The notes: generated from the sequence alone by a model not told the origin. DNA of 64,000 nucleotides from Castor canadensis (GCF_047511655.1 NC_133401.1:42923570-42987569), one strand, 5' to 3'. Shown: positions 10,151 to 21,269, counted from the stretch's first letter. A program made the numbers and translations.

Positions 10151-11532
10151 CTCCACCAAGTGTCCCAAGTTCAAATGCAATACAGTTTCAGTAAGTTTTT
10201 CAGCATGCAGGTGTAATTTGGTTGTTCTCTCATCAAAGGTAGGGAGAAAAAGAAAAAAAAAAAAGAGTCTGGAGACAGTTCTGAGAATGGTATCTGCGGC
10301 TGTGGCTTGCCTGCCCGCTGCTGTCAGCCTGCTGTTGCTGGAGGCATTATTTATGCAGATCTCTGGGGTGAGCTTAGCACTCACCTGGCCCTGCAGGCTT
10401 TGTTTACTCAGAGTTCTCCTGTACGTGAGCCTCTGGTACAAGCTTTCCCCTTTCCAAGCACACTGGGGAAGGTGACACTGCACTCCCTTTCTCAGGCCTG
10501 TGTGTTTATTTACAGTTCATGTGGGAAGTGGGTCTTCCCCCTCTCCTGTGGAGTTTTCCCCCCTCCGCCACTCTCACAAGCTTTCCTGCTCCTGGTTGCT
10601 GGGTGCATGCTCCCGCTCCCGCCAGAGCCTCTCCTGCCCGCCTGGCTTGTTTATTTACAGTTCCGGGAAGGATTCCCTTCCCCCAGTCTTCGGCGCTCAG
10701 TGCGCCCCACCCTCTTTCCCATGTGTCTTCATTGTTCTTATTGTTTATTACTCAGTTTCTCTTTTTCCCCTGGGTGGAGGTTGGTCTGTCCAGGGGGCTA
10801 TGCTGCTCTGGCCCAGGGTTGTCTGTGGGAGTACCGCGGTACTGTGAAGCTCACCTTGTCTGTGTCTTCCCAAGCCATCTGGGTGTGGGCGACTGGCGGC
10901 CCGGGGGCCCTCCTTGTTTCTCTGTTTAGCATGAAGTAGAGATGCTCTGCACCGGCTGGAGGTGTGGAGGGGTCAAAGTTTTACCTCTTCTCGGTGATTT
11001 TGCCTGCAAAGTGTGTCTCCAGCATCTCTCCAAGATTTCACTATAGGAGGCTCGCTTTCTGCTTCCTCCCTCTAGCCACCATCTTGGAATCTTGGGAATT
11101 TTTTTCTTAAGATTTCTTCCATGAGTTTCATGGCTTTGGGTCTTTGTTTAGATCTTTTATTTATTTTGAGTGGATGTTTGCTTATAGTCTATGATAGGAG
11201 TCCAGTTTGATGTGGATATTCAGTTTCCCAACACTGTTCATGGAAGAGACAATACTTCCCCTACTGTGTCTTTCTTGCTGCCTTTGTCAAAAATTAGTTG
11301 AGCATGTATGGTTGGGTTTATTTCTGGTCTATTCCACTGATATATGTATCTGTTTTGTGCTGGTACCATGCTGTCTTGATTTACTACTTTTGAGATATAG
11401 CTTGAAATCAGGAAATGTGATGGTTTTAACTTTGCTTTTGTTTCTCAAAATTGCTTTTGTAAATTCAGGGTCTTTTATGGTTCTGAACAATTTTAGAATT
11501 GTTGTTTTGTTTCTGTAAAGAATACTAAAGAA

Positions 11533-11660
11533 GTTGGGCATAGTAGCACACACCTCTAATCCTAGTACTTGGGAAGCTGAAGCAAGAGGATTGTGAGTTT
11601 GAGACCAATCTGGGCTACATAGCAAGATCTTATTTCAAGACACCAAAAAAAAAAAAAAAA
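11533..11660 (+). mobile_element. B1 SINE (7SL RNA-derived)
   Basis: GTTGGGCATAGTAGCACACACC start, then CTAATCCTAGTACTTGGGAA, GAGTTTGAGACCAATCTGGG, and an 18-bp A tail. These are the ordered words of a rodent B1 monomer. Confidence 0.9.
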
Positions 11661-12861
11661 GATAGAGACTGTACTGAATCTGTATAATCTATATATTGCT
11701 TTAGGTGATATGGAAATTTAAACAATATTCTTCCTATCCATGAATAAATGATATCTTTCTGTTTATAAGTGAAATTATTAATTTTTTCATCAGAGTTTTA
11801 TAGTTTACAGAGTACAGCTTTTATGGCTCCTTGTTTAAATTTATTCCTAGGTTATTTTTTCTTTTTGATTCTATCATAAGTGATATTTCCCCCTTGATTT
11901 CCTTTTTGGATAGCTGGTTATGGTGTATAGAAATACAACATTTTTTTTATTATGAAACTATTGAATTAATTTGTTCTAACATTTTTCTGGAATCTTTGGG
12001 GTTGTCTACATATAGGATAATGTTGTCTATGAATAGAGATAATGCTACTTCTTTCTAATCTTTATGCCTTTCCTTTTTCTGATTGCTCTTGCTAGTACTC
12101 CCTGTATTAAGTTGACTATAAGAGGCAGCAGTGGCCATCCTTTTCCCGTGCTCTCTTAGAGTAAAAGTGCCCAGCTTTCTGGACACTTTGTTGGCAGTGA
12201 ATTTTTCATAAATTATTTTGAGGAAACTTTCTTCTGCCCTGAAATTGTTCACAGTTCTTAAACAAAGGATGTTGATCTTTGTCAGTTTATTTTTCTACAT
12301 AAATTGAAATGATCAATCTTTTTAAATCTTTCATTCTGTTAATGTGATGTATCACATTGTGAATTTAAAAACCTTCTTGATGTGTTGAATTTACTTTGCT
12401 AGTGTTTTGATGAGAATTTTTGCATTTATGTTCATCAGAGATATTGACCTCTAGTTTTCTTTTCTTTGTCTGGCTTTGGTAGCAAGGTGGTACTAGATAA
12501 AATGTGTTAAGAACTACTACCTCTATTTCTGTGCTTTAGAACAGTTTAAGAAATAGTGCTTTTAATTCTTTGTTTTGTAGAACTCAGCCATGAAGCCATG
12601 TGGTCCTGGGATTTTATTTGTTGGGAAGTCTTTAAATTCCTACTCCAATCTCTTTATGGGTTACTGGTGTGTTCAGGTTTTGTAGCTCTTCCTGATTCAA
12701 TCTTAATAGATTGTATTTCTCTAGTAATTTATTCCTTTAGGTTATTCAGTTTGTTGGAATGTAATTATTCACAATATTCCTTTTGTGTCCTAAATTCTGA
12801 AGTGGTTATTGTAATAGCTCCACTTTTCTGTTTTTATTTGGCCTCTCATTTTTTTTATTTT

Positions 12862-13025
12862 CAATAGTATATATTAATTGTGCAAAGGGCTTTCATTGTG
12901 ATATTTGCATATATGTATATAATGTACTAGGATCAAGTTTGCCCCCTCTACTTCTGTTTCTTATCCCCCACCCTCCTCTTCTTTCTTTGTCTCTTTCTGT
13001 TTCCTTCTCTGTTTATCTTAGTCTA
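12862..13025 (-). mobile_element. L1 3' UTR fragment
   Basis: Interrupts older L1 ORF2. On plus it reads ATTAATTGTGCAAAGGG, TTCATTGTGATATTTGC and a C-rich stretch, the same type of 3' UTR as at 13259-13550. No ORF. Confidence 0.6.
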
Positions 13026-13258
13026 GCTGAGCATTTGATGATTTCATTTTAAAAAGCCTTTTAGTTTTGTTGAGATTTTTCTATTCTCTATTTGATTTAT
13101 TTCTGTTTTGAGCTTTATTATTTCCTTCCTTCTGCTAACTTTGGGTGTATTTGCTTTTTCAGGCCATTTGTGTGAGGTCTGTCTTCTTTTTTAATGTAGG
13201 TGTTTATTGCTATTAACCTGCCTCTTAGAACTGCTTTTGCTGCATCCCGTAAGTTTTG

Positions 13259-16200
13259 GTATTTTTATTAGTGTGTATTAATTGTACAGAATGGTTTCAT
13301 TGTGATATGTCCATACAAACACATCATATGCTTTGGCCAAATTCACCCCCTGTATTACTTTCTGATGTCCCTCCCACCCCACTTAAAAAAACTTTTTATG
13401 GGTTTTATTACTCTATTTTCATACATACATATAAAATACTTGGCTTAGATTCACCTTCTATCACCCTCTCCTTTTTCCCTACTCACACCCAGTCCTTCTT
13501 TTACATCCATGTCATTTTAAAGGTGTATTTCCAAAAATGAGAGGAAACATGGTATTTGTCTTTATGAGTCTGGCTTACTTCACTTATCATGATGATCTCC
13601 AGGTCCACCTTTTTTCTTACAAATGACAAAATTTAATTTTTCTTTATGATTGAATAATACTCCATTGTGCTGCATATATACCAGATTTTTTAACCAATTC
13701 ATTTGGATAAGGCTGATTCCATAATTTTGCTATCATGAATAGTGCTGCTGTAAATATGGGTGTGCAGGTACCTCACCTATATGCAGACTTTCATTCCTTA
13801 GAATACTTGCCCAGGAGAGGTTTAACAGGATGATGTGTTTAGTTCTTGAGGAACTGCCACACCATTGTCAATAGTGGGCTGTACTAATTTACATTCCCAC
13901 CAACAATGTGTAAGGGTTCCTTCCCCCCCTTCCCCCCTGTACACTCCCCAGCATTGGTTGTTTGTATTCTGACAGGTGATGTGGAATCACAATGTCTATT
14001 TTATTTGCATTTCCTTAATGACTATGAATGTTGACCATTTTTCCATGTATATATTAGCCATTTGCATTTCTCTTTTTGTGAACTATCTGTTCATTTGCCC
14101 ATTAATTAACTGGATTATTTATTATTTTGATGTTTCTTTTTTTTTTAAGTGGGACTGGGTTTGAACTCAGAGCTTTGTGCTTGCAAAGCAGGTACTCTAC
14201 TACTTGAGCCACACCTCCAGTCCATTTTATTCTGGTTATTTTGGAGATGGGAGTCTCATACACTATTTGCCCAGGCTAGCCTCAAATCTTGATCCTATGA
14301 TTTCAGCCTCTCAGTTAGCTAAGTTTATAGGTGTGAGCCACTGGTGCCTAGCTTGGTATTTAATTTTTTGAGTTTTAATATATTGTGGTTATTCAGCCTT
14401 TTTCCAAATTGTAGGCTCTCGTTTCATCCTGGTAATTGTTTCTTCTGATGTACAGAAGTTTTTTTAATTTCATGAGCTCCCGTTACAATTTTCAGAACAA
14501 TTTCTATTCAGAAAATCACTGCCTATGGCTATATCTTTTAATGGTTTTCCCTATATATTTTTTTGTAGTAGTTTCAAAGTTTCAGGCCTTATCTCAAGAT
14601 ATTTGATCCATTTAGAATTCAGTTTTGTACAGAGATAGGGATCTAGTTTTAGCCTTCTACATGTGGATATTCAGCTTCCCAATGTTATTTATTGAAGAGG
14701 CTGTCTTTTCTCCAACATGTTTTTGGCACCTTTGTCGAGAATCAGATGTGTGTAGCTATGTGGGATTATTTCTGAGTCTTCTATTCTATTGGCCTAAGTG
14801 TCTGCTTTTTATGTCATTACAATGCTGTTTTTGTTACTGTGGCTCTATAGCATAATTTGAAGTCAGGTATTGTGATACCTCCAGGATTGTCCTTTTTGTT
14901 CAGAATTACTTTGGCTACTTAGGGTCTTTTATGCTTCCATATGAATTTTAGGAATGTTTTTCCTATTTCTGTGGAGAATGACATTGGAGTTTTAATGGGT
15001 ATTGCATAATAATTTTCTCAATATTAATTGTGCCATCCTTGAACATGGAAAGTCATTCTATATATTCTAGTGTCTTCTTCAATTTCTTTCTTCAATATTT
15101 TATAGCTTGCATTGTCTAGTGTTTCACCTCTGTAGTGGAGTATTTTTTAGGGTATTGTGAATGGGGTTATTTTCCTGACTTCTTTCTAAGCCTATTTGTT
15201 CTTGGTATATAGACAAAGTACTGATTTTTTATATGCTCAACTTGTGTCCTACTTTGCTGAAAGTGCTTATCAAATCTAAGAGTTTTTTGGTAGAGTCTTG
15301 AAGGTCTTTTAAGTTATAGGATCATATCATCTGGAAATAGAGATAATTTGAATACTTCTTTCTCTATTTTTATTCCTTTGTTTCTCTTATCTGATTCCTC
15401 TGACTGAGAATTCAAGTGCTATATTAAGTAAGAGTGGAGAGAGTAGACACCCTTGTCTTGTCCCTGAATTTAAAGGAAATGGTTTAAATTTCTCCAAATT
15501 AGGTATGATGTTGGCTGTAGATTTGTTGTATATAACCTTTATTACATTGAGGCATATTCCTTATATTCCAGGACTTTTATCATGAAAGGGTGTGAAATTT
15601 TGTCCAAGACTTTTTCTGCATCTAATGAGATGATCATGTAATTTTTGTGCATGATTCTGTCTATGTGCTGCATTATATTTATTGATTTATGCATGTTGAA
15701 CCATTCTTGTATCCCTTGGAGGATAGCAGCTTGATTATGTTATATGATATTTTTAATGTGTTCTTGAATGCAATTTGCCAGTATCTTATTGAGAAATTTT
15801 GCATCTCTGTTCCTCTAGGAAATTGGACTAAAATTGTCCTTTTTGGTTGTTGTGTCCTTATCCAGTTTTGGTAACAGGGTAATTCTGGTTTCATAGAATG
15901 AGTTTTGTAGTGTTCTCTTCCTTTATATCTTATGAAATAGTTTGAGGAAGCATTGGTGTTAGTTCTTCTTTAAAGGTCTGGTAGAATCCAGCAATGAATA
16001 TGTCTGGGTTTTTCTTTATTGGGAGACCATTACTACGTCAACTTTATTGCTTGTTATAGATCTGTTTAAGTTGTTTTTATCCCATTGATTCAATTTTGGT
16101 AAGTCATATGTGTCTAGAAATTTATTCATTTCTTCTAGATTTTTTCAGTTTATTAAATGTAAGTTTTCAAATTCCCTAATGGCCTTCTGAATTTCATTGG

Positions 16201-16860
16201 TATTTGTGACGATATCCCATTTTTCATCTCTAATTTTATTAATTTGGATCTTTTCCCTCTTTCTTGTGCTTAGTTTGGCTGAGGGTTTATATTGTTCTAT
16301 TACTCTCCATTTTGTTAAGTTTGCCCTGATCTTTATTATTTCTTTCCATCTACTGCATTTAGGTTTTACATGTTCTTAGTTTTCTAAGAGCTTGAGATGA
16401 ATGGTTAGGTTATTTGAGATTTTTCTGATTTTTAAATGTACACAGTCATGACTATAAATGTTCCTCTTAGCTCTGCCTTTTCTGTGTCCCAAAGGTTCTT
16501 GCAAATTGTGTTTTCATTCTCATTTGCTATAGGAAATGTTTTATTTCCTCCCTTATTTCTTCAATGACTTTCCAAAAGTGAATTTTTCAATCTCCATGTG
16601 TTATAATTCTTTTTGTAGTTTCTCTTGTTATTTATTTATAGTTTTATACCATTGTGGTTTGCTAAAATACAGGAAATTATTTCAATTTTCTTATATTTGT
16701 TGAGACTTACTTTATGTCCTAAAACATGATCTGTATTTGAGAGAGTTCCATGGACTGCTAAGAAGAATGTGTACTCTGTGGCTGTTAGGTGGAATATTCT
16801 GAGGATGTCTATTAAGTCCATTTGATCTACAGTGTCAATTAATTCTGAAGTGCATAACTA
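13259..16860 (-). mobile_element. Older L1: 3' UTR and most of ORF2
   Basis: 3' UTR-type sequence at 13259-13550 is followed (moving 3' to 5' on minus) by the ORF2 end (13560-13980), thumb region (14640-15160), RT (15230-16100) and the start of the endonuclease (16440-16855; the fragment at 16636-16821 includes VHGTLSNTDHVLGHK). A B1-dID SINE interrupts it at 14134-14354. No frame longer than about 70 codons survives. Confidence 0.8.
14134..14354 (-). mobile_element. Composite B1-dID SINE
   Basis: On minus: B1-like half (CACCAGTGGCTCACACCTAT, GGCTAGCCTGGGCAAATAG), then a tRNA-derived half (GGTGTGGCTCAAGTAGTAGA, CTGAGTTCAAACCCAGTCCC), then a poly(A) tail. Interrupts L1 ORF2. Confidence 0.9.
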
Positions 16861-16869
16861 GGTTGTTTA

Positions 16870-18660
16870 ATTGAGCTTTCTCTGATTTTTTAATTTAGGC
16901 ATTCATAGCTATAAACTTTCCTCATATCACTTATGGCCTTTTGTGTCTCAAAGGTTCGGGTAAGTTATGTTTTCATTTTCATTTTATTGCAGGAATCTTT
17001 TGGTTTCTTCTTACTTCTTTTCTGATCCACTGATCACTCAGAAGTATATTGTTTGGTCTCCATGAATATTTTCTGTAGTTTCTCTTGCTTTTGATTTCTA
17101 GGTTTATTCCATTGGGGTTTGATAAAATACAGAAGGTTATTGCAATTTTTGTGTATTTGTTAAGACTTGCTTTATGTTCTAAAATACCTACTTCTGAGAA
17201 ACTAGTGTGTACTGCTGAGATTGTATATTCTGTTACTGTTAGTTGGAATATTCTGTAGGTGTTTTTTAAGTCTATTTGATTGATAGTGTCATTTGATTCT
17301 GAAGTTTCTTTGCTTATTTCTCTAAAATACTTATCTTGGTGGGGATGAGGTATTAAAATCACCCACTGTTATTGTGTTGGGGTCTTTCTGTGTTTTATGT
17401 CCATTATTGTTTGTTTTATGAAATTGGGTGCATATATGTTTCCAATGGTTTTATCCCCTTGATGGAATGTTTCCTTTATCCATATGGAGTGACTTTCTTT
17501 GTCTCTTCTGACTAATTTTAAAGTCTGCTTTGTCAGTTATGATCACAGCTACTCCTGTTTGATTTTGGGGCTCTATTTGCTTAGAGTATCTTTGTCCATC
17601 CTTTTGCTTTAAGCCTGTGTTTGTCTTTGCCAGAGGGACATGTTTCTTCTAGACAGCAAATGAGTGGGTCTTGATCATTAATCCAATCTGCCACTCTGCG
17701 TGTTTTGATTAGAGAATTGAGACCATTAACATTTAGAGCGACTACTGACATGTATTCTTAGTGTTCATGAATTCCTTTAGTTTTTGTTTATCATAGAAGG
17801 TTTTTATTTCTTCTTCAACCATGAATGATAGCTTTGCTGAATACAGTAATCTAGGTTGGCAGTTATTTTTCTTTCAGAAAATACATCATTTCCTGCCTTC
17901 CTTGTTTTCTGAGTTTCTCTTGAGAAATCTGTTGTTTTTTTTATTTGTTTGCTTTATATGTGACTTGTCACATCTTTTTTGAAACTTTCAATATTCTTTC
18001 CTTCTGCATAATCAATCTGGTCTTGTCTGTTTGGTATCCTAAAAGCCTCTTGTCCCTGGATGACCATCTTTCTCAGATTTTCAAATTTTCTATTGTTGGT
18101 TTTTGGTGGTACTGGGGGCCTCACACTTCCTAGACAGGCACTCTACCACTTGAACTATTCTGCCAGCCCTCTGCTGTTTTATTAAATATGTTATCCACAC
18201 CTTTAGCTTGCACCTCTTCTCCATCTTCTATCCCCATGATTTGTAGGTTTGTTTTTTTGGTGGTGTTCCAGAGGTCTTGTATATTACATTCATATTTTCT
18301 TGTTTTTGAAAATGTTTACCTGAATGTTCTAATTCATTCTTCTTTTCTTCAAGCCCTGATACTCTGTTTTCAATTTGATTTAGACTATTGATGAGACTTT
18401 CAGCTGAGACTTAAAAAAAATTTCATTGAGCTTTTAATTTGCAGGATTTCAGTTTTTCCCCATTATTTCTATATCCTTATTGAATTCTTCTTTCATATCC
18501 TTCATTGTCTTCCCTATTACATTCAGCTGTTTATTTGTATTTTCTTTGAATTCATTCAGGTGTTCATACATGTGCTCTTAATTTTTGTTGATCATTCTTA
18601 TAATCATACTTTTGAATTCTTTGGGATTTCATCCATTTCACTTTCACTTAGAGTCCATTC
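16870..18660 (-). mobile_element. Older L1: start of ORF2 and ORF1 region
   Basis: 16979-17362 is the endonuclease region (NTYRIFQLTVTEYT; ILSNPNGINLE) and repeats the part of ORF2 already present at 16440-16855. 17750-18660 is ORF1: plus-strand words at 17820-18070 match 8540-8850 of the young copy. A SINE interrupts ORF1 at 18100-18170. No intact frame. Confidence 0.75.
18100..18170 (-). mobile_element. tRNA-derived SINE (dID type), 5'-complete
   Basis: On minus: AGGGCTGGCAGAATAGTTCA start, B-box region degraded, ending at TACCACCAAAAA. Inserted in L1 ORF1, flanked by similar T-rich words (CTATTGTTGG / CTGCTGTTTT), a weak TSD. Confidence 0.75.
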
Positions 18661-18800
18661 TTTTTATTATTATTATATTATTGTTTTACCTGGGGTACAT
18701 TGTGACATTTACAAAAAGTTCTTATGATATATCATAGTTGAATTTGCCCTCTCTATCATTCTCCTTTATCCCCTCTCCCCCCATTCCTGGATTAGCTGCC
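18661..18800 (-). mobile_element. L1 3' UTR fragment
   Basis: Plus strand GGGGTACATTGTGACATTTAC, ATATCATAGTTGAATT and a CCCCTCTCCCCCC run match the 3' UTR type at 23250-23360, 31590-31700 and 40830-40940. The boundary to the following 180 bases is unclear. Confidence 0.65.
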
Positions 18801-18984
18801 ATCTTTTGGAGGTGTTATGCTGTATTATTTTGTTCATATTTCTTATATGTCTGTATTAAGATTTGTGCATCCAAGGCTAAGATTCGTTGGGAATTTTCAC
18901 CACCTATAGTCTTTAAATTCCAGTATTCTCAATGTTCATACTGGAATATGTAGGGCAGGGTTGAGGTGAAGTTTCTCACCAGTG

Positions 18985-19065
18985 GCTTGGTGGGTATAGC
19001 TCAGTAGCCAAGCATTTGACTCATACTTAGGACACTGGGTCTGATCTCTAGCACCACATAGATGG
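18985..19065 (+). mobile_element. ID-like tRNA-derived SINE
   Basis: GGTGGGTATAGCTCAGTAGC (A box), CACTGGGTCTGATCTCTAGC (B box) and CACCACA end. Closer to the ID type than to the dID type. The A tail is short and degraded. Confidence 0.7.
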
Positions 19066-19079
19066 AGGAAAATTATCTA

Positions 19080-20008
19080 GGATCTCTTTTAGTTCCTAGT
19101 ATACAAATTGTTGGTATATGTGGGCTCAGGACTTTGCCAGTCAAGGGCCAATTATCCACTTCTGGGCTGCTTTCACTTTAGTAGCTCCCTTTCTTTGTGT
19201 ACTTGGACCTGTGACTGGCTTCAGGGAACCTTGCAACCTGTGGTCTGGGCAGGTTCTCACTTGCTCCACAAGACCTCCCCCAGTCCCCCATTCCTCCAGG
19301 GACAGCAAGTTTCCAAGCCTAGAGGTGTCCTCCAAATGTATCGGGTGGGGGGAAGCAAACAGCACTTAGTACTGCACTGACTGGGGAAGAACTGATGGAC
19401 TCAGGTATGCTTACTGCCAGACCAAGTGCTTTCAGATTTCACCCAGTAGATCACTACCCTGTGAGAGGTAAGAGATAGGGGAAATCACATGATCCATGGG
19501 TCCTGGGCTCAGAGCTCTCAGTCTCATCTGGCAGCAAATACATGCAACCAGGAGGCAGCTCCTAGAGATTGGTCTCAGTGCTTGCAGATTCCAGGCAGCA
19601 GTTCCCTACTCTGTGGGGGATGGCTAGGGGAAATCATGTAATTTTCTGGACCTGGGATCAGTGCTTTTAGTTTCACCTAGAGCAAACACATGTAGCTGGG
19701 AGGCAGTTTCTAGAGGCTAAGCACTCAATCAGCCATAGGACAGTGCTCTGTTTCCACAATGATACTCAAGCAGTGGGACTTGCTTCTTGCTATGGAGGGT
19801 GGAGCCACTGTCCACCATGCCCTTCACTACCTGAGCTCCTTACTGCATAAACTTCTCTGTGCTATTCAGATGTCCTTTCACCTCTTCTGTGATTCCTGAT
19901 GGTCTTCCTCTCTTAAGCTCTTCAGAACATAGTCTTTCCATTGCTACCTCAACTCTCTTCATTCATGGAGTCAAATGGAAGATGCTTGTACTCTACCATC
20001 TTGCCCCA
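19080..20008 (-). promoter_or_regulatory. Older L1 5' UTR with tandem units
   Basis: The region ends at 20008 with CTCTACCATCTTGCCCC (19991-20007), whose complement GGGGCAAGATGG is a typical L1 5' terminus with a YY1-like box. 19425-19575 and 19577-19730 are two tandem copies about 152 bp apart (AGTGCTTTCAGAT / AGTGCTTGCAGAT; AGGGGAAATCACATGAT / AGGGGAAATCATGTAAT), resembling the monomer arrangement of mouse L1 promoters. Beyond 20008 the sequence changes to a much older L1. Confidence 0.65.
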
Positions 20009-21265
20009 TCCTCTTTCATTTCTGTGTTGTGTTTTCATTGCCATTTGTTTTATGATATGTTTTAAATTTCCTTTTGACTTCTTCCCTGACTTATTGATTT
20101 TTTCCTTATCTTTTTGAATCTTCCCAGATTCCTCCTCTTATTGATTTCTAGTTTCAGAGTATTTTGGTTAGAAACAAATTGATGTTATTTAAATCTTCTT
20201 GAATTTGTTGAAAATTGTTTTTTTGCCTCCTATTCGATGTAGTCTGTGAATAGTGAGGAGAATGCATGCTTTCCTGCTGTTGGATGGGATGCTCTGTGTC
20301 TGCCTATTTGGCTCATTTAGTTTCCAAATTTGACTTTTGTCATAATTGCTTGGGCTATTTTAGGTCCAGTATGGAATTGAATGGAATAAGTGAGGGTGCA
20401 TGGGCTTTTGTAGTTCTCTATTTTAACGAGTAAGACTTTAAATATTTAACCATTAAATATAATGTCAGTACCACTAACTTTAGTTTTTCACATGTACTTT
20501 TGGTAGTAGGCAGTCTCTAAGATATTCCCTAAAGATCTCACCTGTTAATCACACTGCTATATTAGTTCCTTTCCTTGCATGTTGGCTGGACTTACTGACT
20601 TGCCTCAGTGAACAGAATACAGAAGAGGTGATGGGACTATCATATTCAAGTTTAAATTAGAAGACTGTGGCTTCCATTTCAGGTCTCATCATCTCTTGCT
20701 GGCTTGCTCTGGGGGAAGCCAGCTGTGTTGTTGTGAGCTGCCACATTGCAAAGAACTGAGGGAGGTCTTCTGTCAATAGTGAAGAATTAAGGTCCTCCAT
20801 TCAGTAGCTTTCAAGGAACTGAATCCTCCCAACAGTCATGTGGGTGACTTGGAGGTGTATCCTCTGCCAGTTGAATCTTCAAAGGAAGTGGACTACAGCC
20901 CCAGCTAACAGCCTGGTTGTAGTTTCGTGAGAAAACTTGAGCCTCAGACATCCATTTAAGCCAAACCTGGACTCCTGACCTGGGAAACTTTGAGATAATA
21001 AATGTTTGTTGCTCTTTTTCATTCCTAATGTTCTGATAGTTTTCCTCATGACTGGCACTGAATTTTGTCAATTTGGGTCCACCAAGATGATTATATGGTT
21101 TTTATCTTTTATTCTACTAATATGGTGAATGATATTGATTTTCAAATAAACCTCACATAGCTTTATTACCCTTTTAAAATATTGTTGGAGTCACCATGCT
21201 AATATTTTTAAAGGATTTTTGCATGTTTTTATGACAAGTATTGGCCTGTGGCTTTCATTTATTGA
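20009..21265 (-). mobile_element. Ancient L1 ORF2, split by an LTR
   Basis: 20009-20504 and 21021-21250 follow the order of L1 ORF2 (endonuclease to RT: TTGTGTTTTCATTGCC ... GAGGGTGCATGGGC ... ACTGAATTTTGTCAATTTGG) but are highly diverged. The MLT1-type LTR at 20505-21020 sits between them at matching positions. Confidence 0.65.
20505..21020 (+). mobile_element. Solo LTR of the MaLR class (MLT1-like)
   Basis: The 3' half carries the ordered words of MLT1 LTRs: AAGAACTGAGGGAGGTC, TCAAGGAACTGAATCCTCC, CCCCAGCTAACAGCCTGG, GAAACTTTGAGATAATAAATGTTTGTTG. The AATAAA is the LTR polyadenylation signal. It is an old non-coding relic of an endogenous retrovirus-like element. Confidence 0.8.
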
Positions 21266-21269
21266 TATA

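Larger units (their letters stand above)
4146..11087 (-). mobile_element. Near full-length young-lineage L1 retrotransposon, inactive
   Basis: Reading 5' to 3' on the minus strand: 5' UTR (about 11087-9566), ORF1 (9565-8319), ORF2 (8322 to about 4569), 3' UTR with a C/T-rich (plus strand) block at 4245-4320, and an A-rich tail (T-rich on plus) at about 4146-4217. At roughly 6.9 kb it is near the usual mammalian full length. The 5' end carries a CCAAGATGGTGG box (11075-11087 on plus as its complement), like the YY1 site at the start of many mammalian L1s. ORF1 and ORF2 both contain frameshifts and the end of ORF2 is deleted, so it cannot move autonomously. It has landed among older L1 DNA. I could not find a convincing TSD. 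Confidence 0.9.
9566..11087 (-). promoter_or_regulatory. L1 5' UTR / internal promoter region
   Basis: The outer half (about 10270-11087) is much more GC-rich than the surrounding L1 and is the expected internal promoter. The minus-strand start carries the YY1-like CCAAGATGG box. Inside it are four FOX-like TGTTTA words on the plus strand at 10401, 10503, 10649 and 10742. The inner part (9650-10270) is A-rich and holds a duplicated module (AAGTTCAAATGCAAT at about 9975 and 10165) on either side of a CA microsatellite. Promoter activity is inferred from the family, not shown here. Confidence 0.65.
11090..13258 (-). mobile_element. Older L1 ORF2 region (post-RT to RT), interrupted twice
   Basis: Minus-strand L1 ORF2 colinear with 5400-7450 of the young copy: 11190-11480 matches the thumb region, 11680-12860 the RT region, and 13030-13258 the linker toward the endonuclease. 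It is interrupted by a B1 at 11533-11660 and by an L1 3' UTR fragment at 12862-13025. All frames are broken. It may be one element with 16870-20008 (see the note on the duplicated segment), but the overlap between them argues for caution. Confidence 0.75.

Noticed and set aside
10307-10929. A host gene exon from the overlapping 115-, 136- and 210-codon plus frames
   Set aside because: All lie antisense in the GC-rich 5' UTR of an L1. Three frames being open at once is a composition effect. Kept only as an ORF0-like hypothesis.
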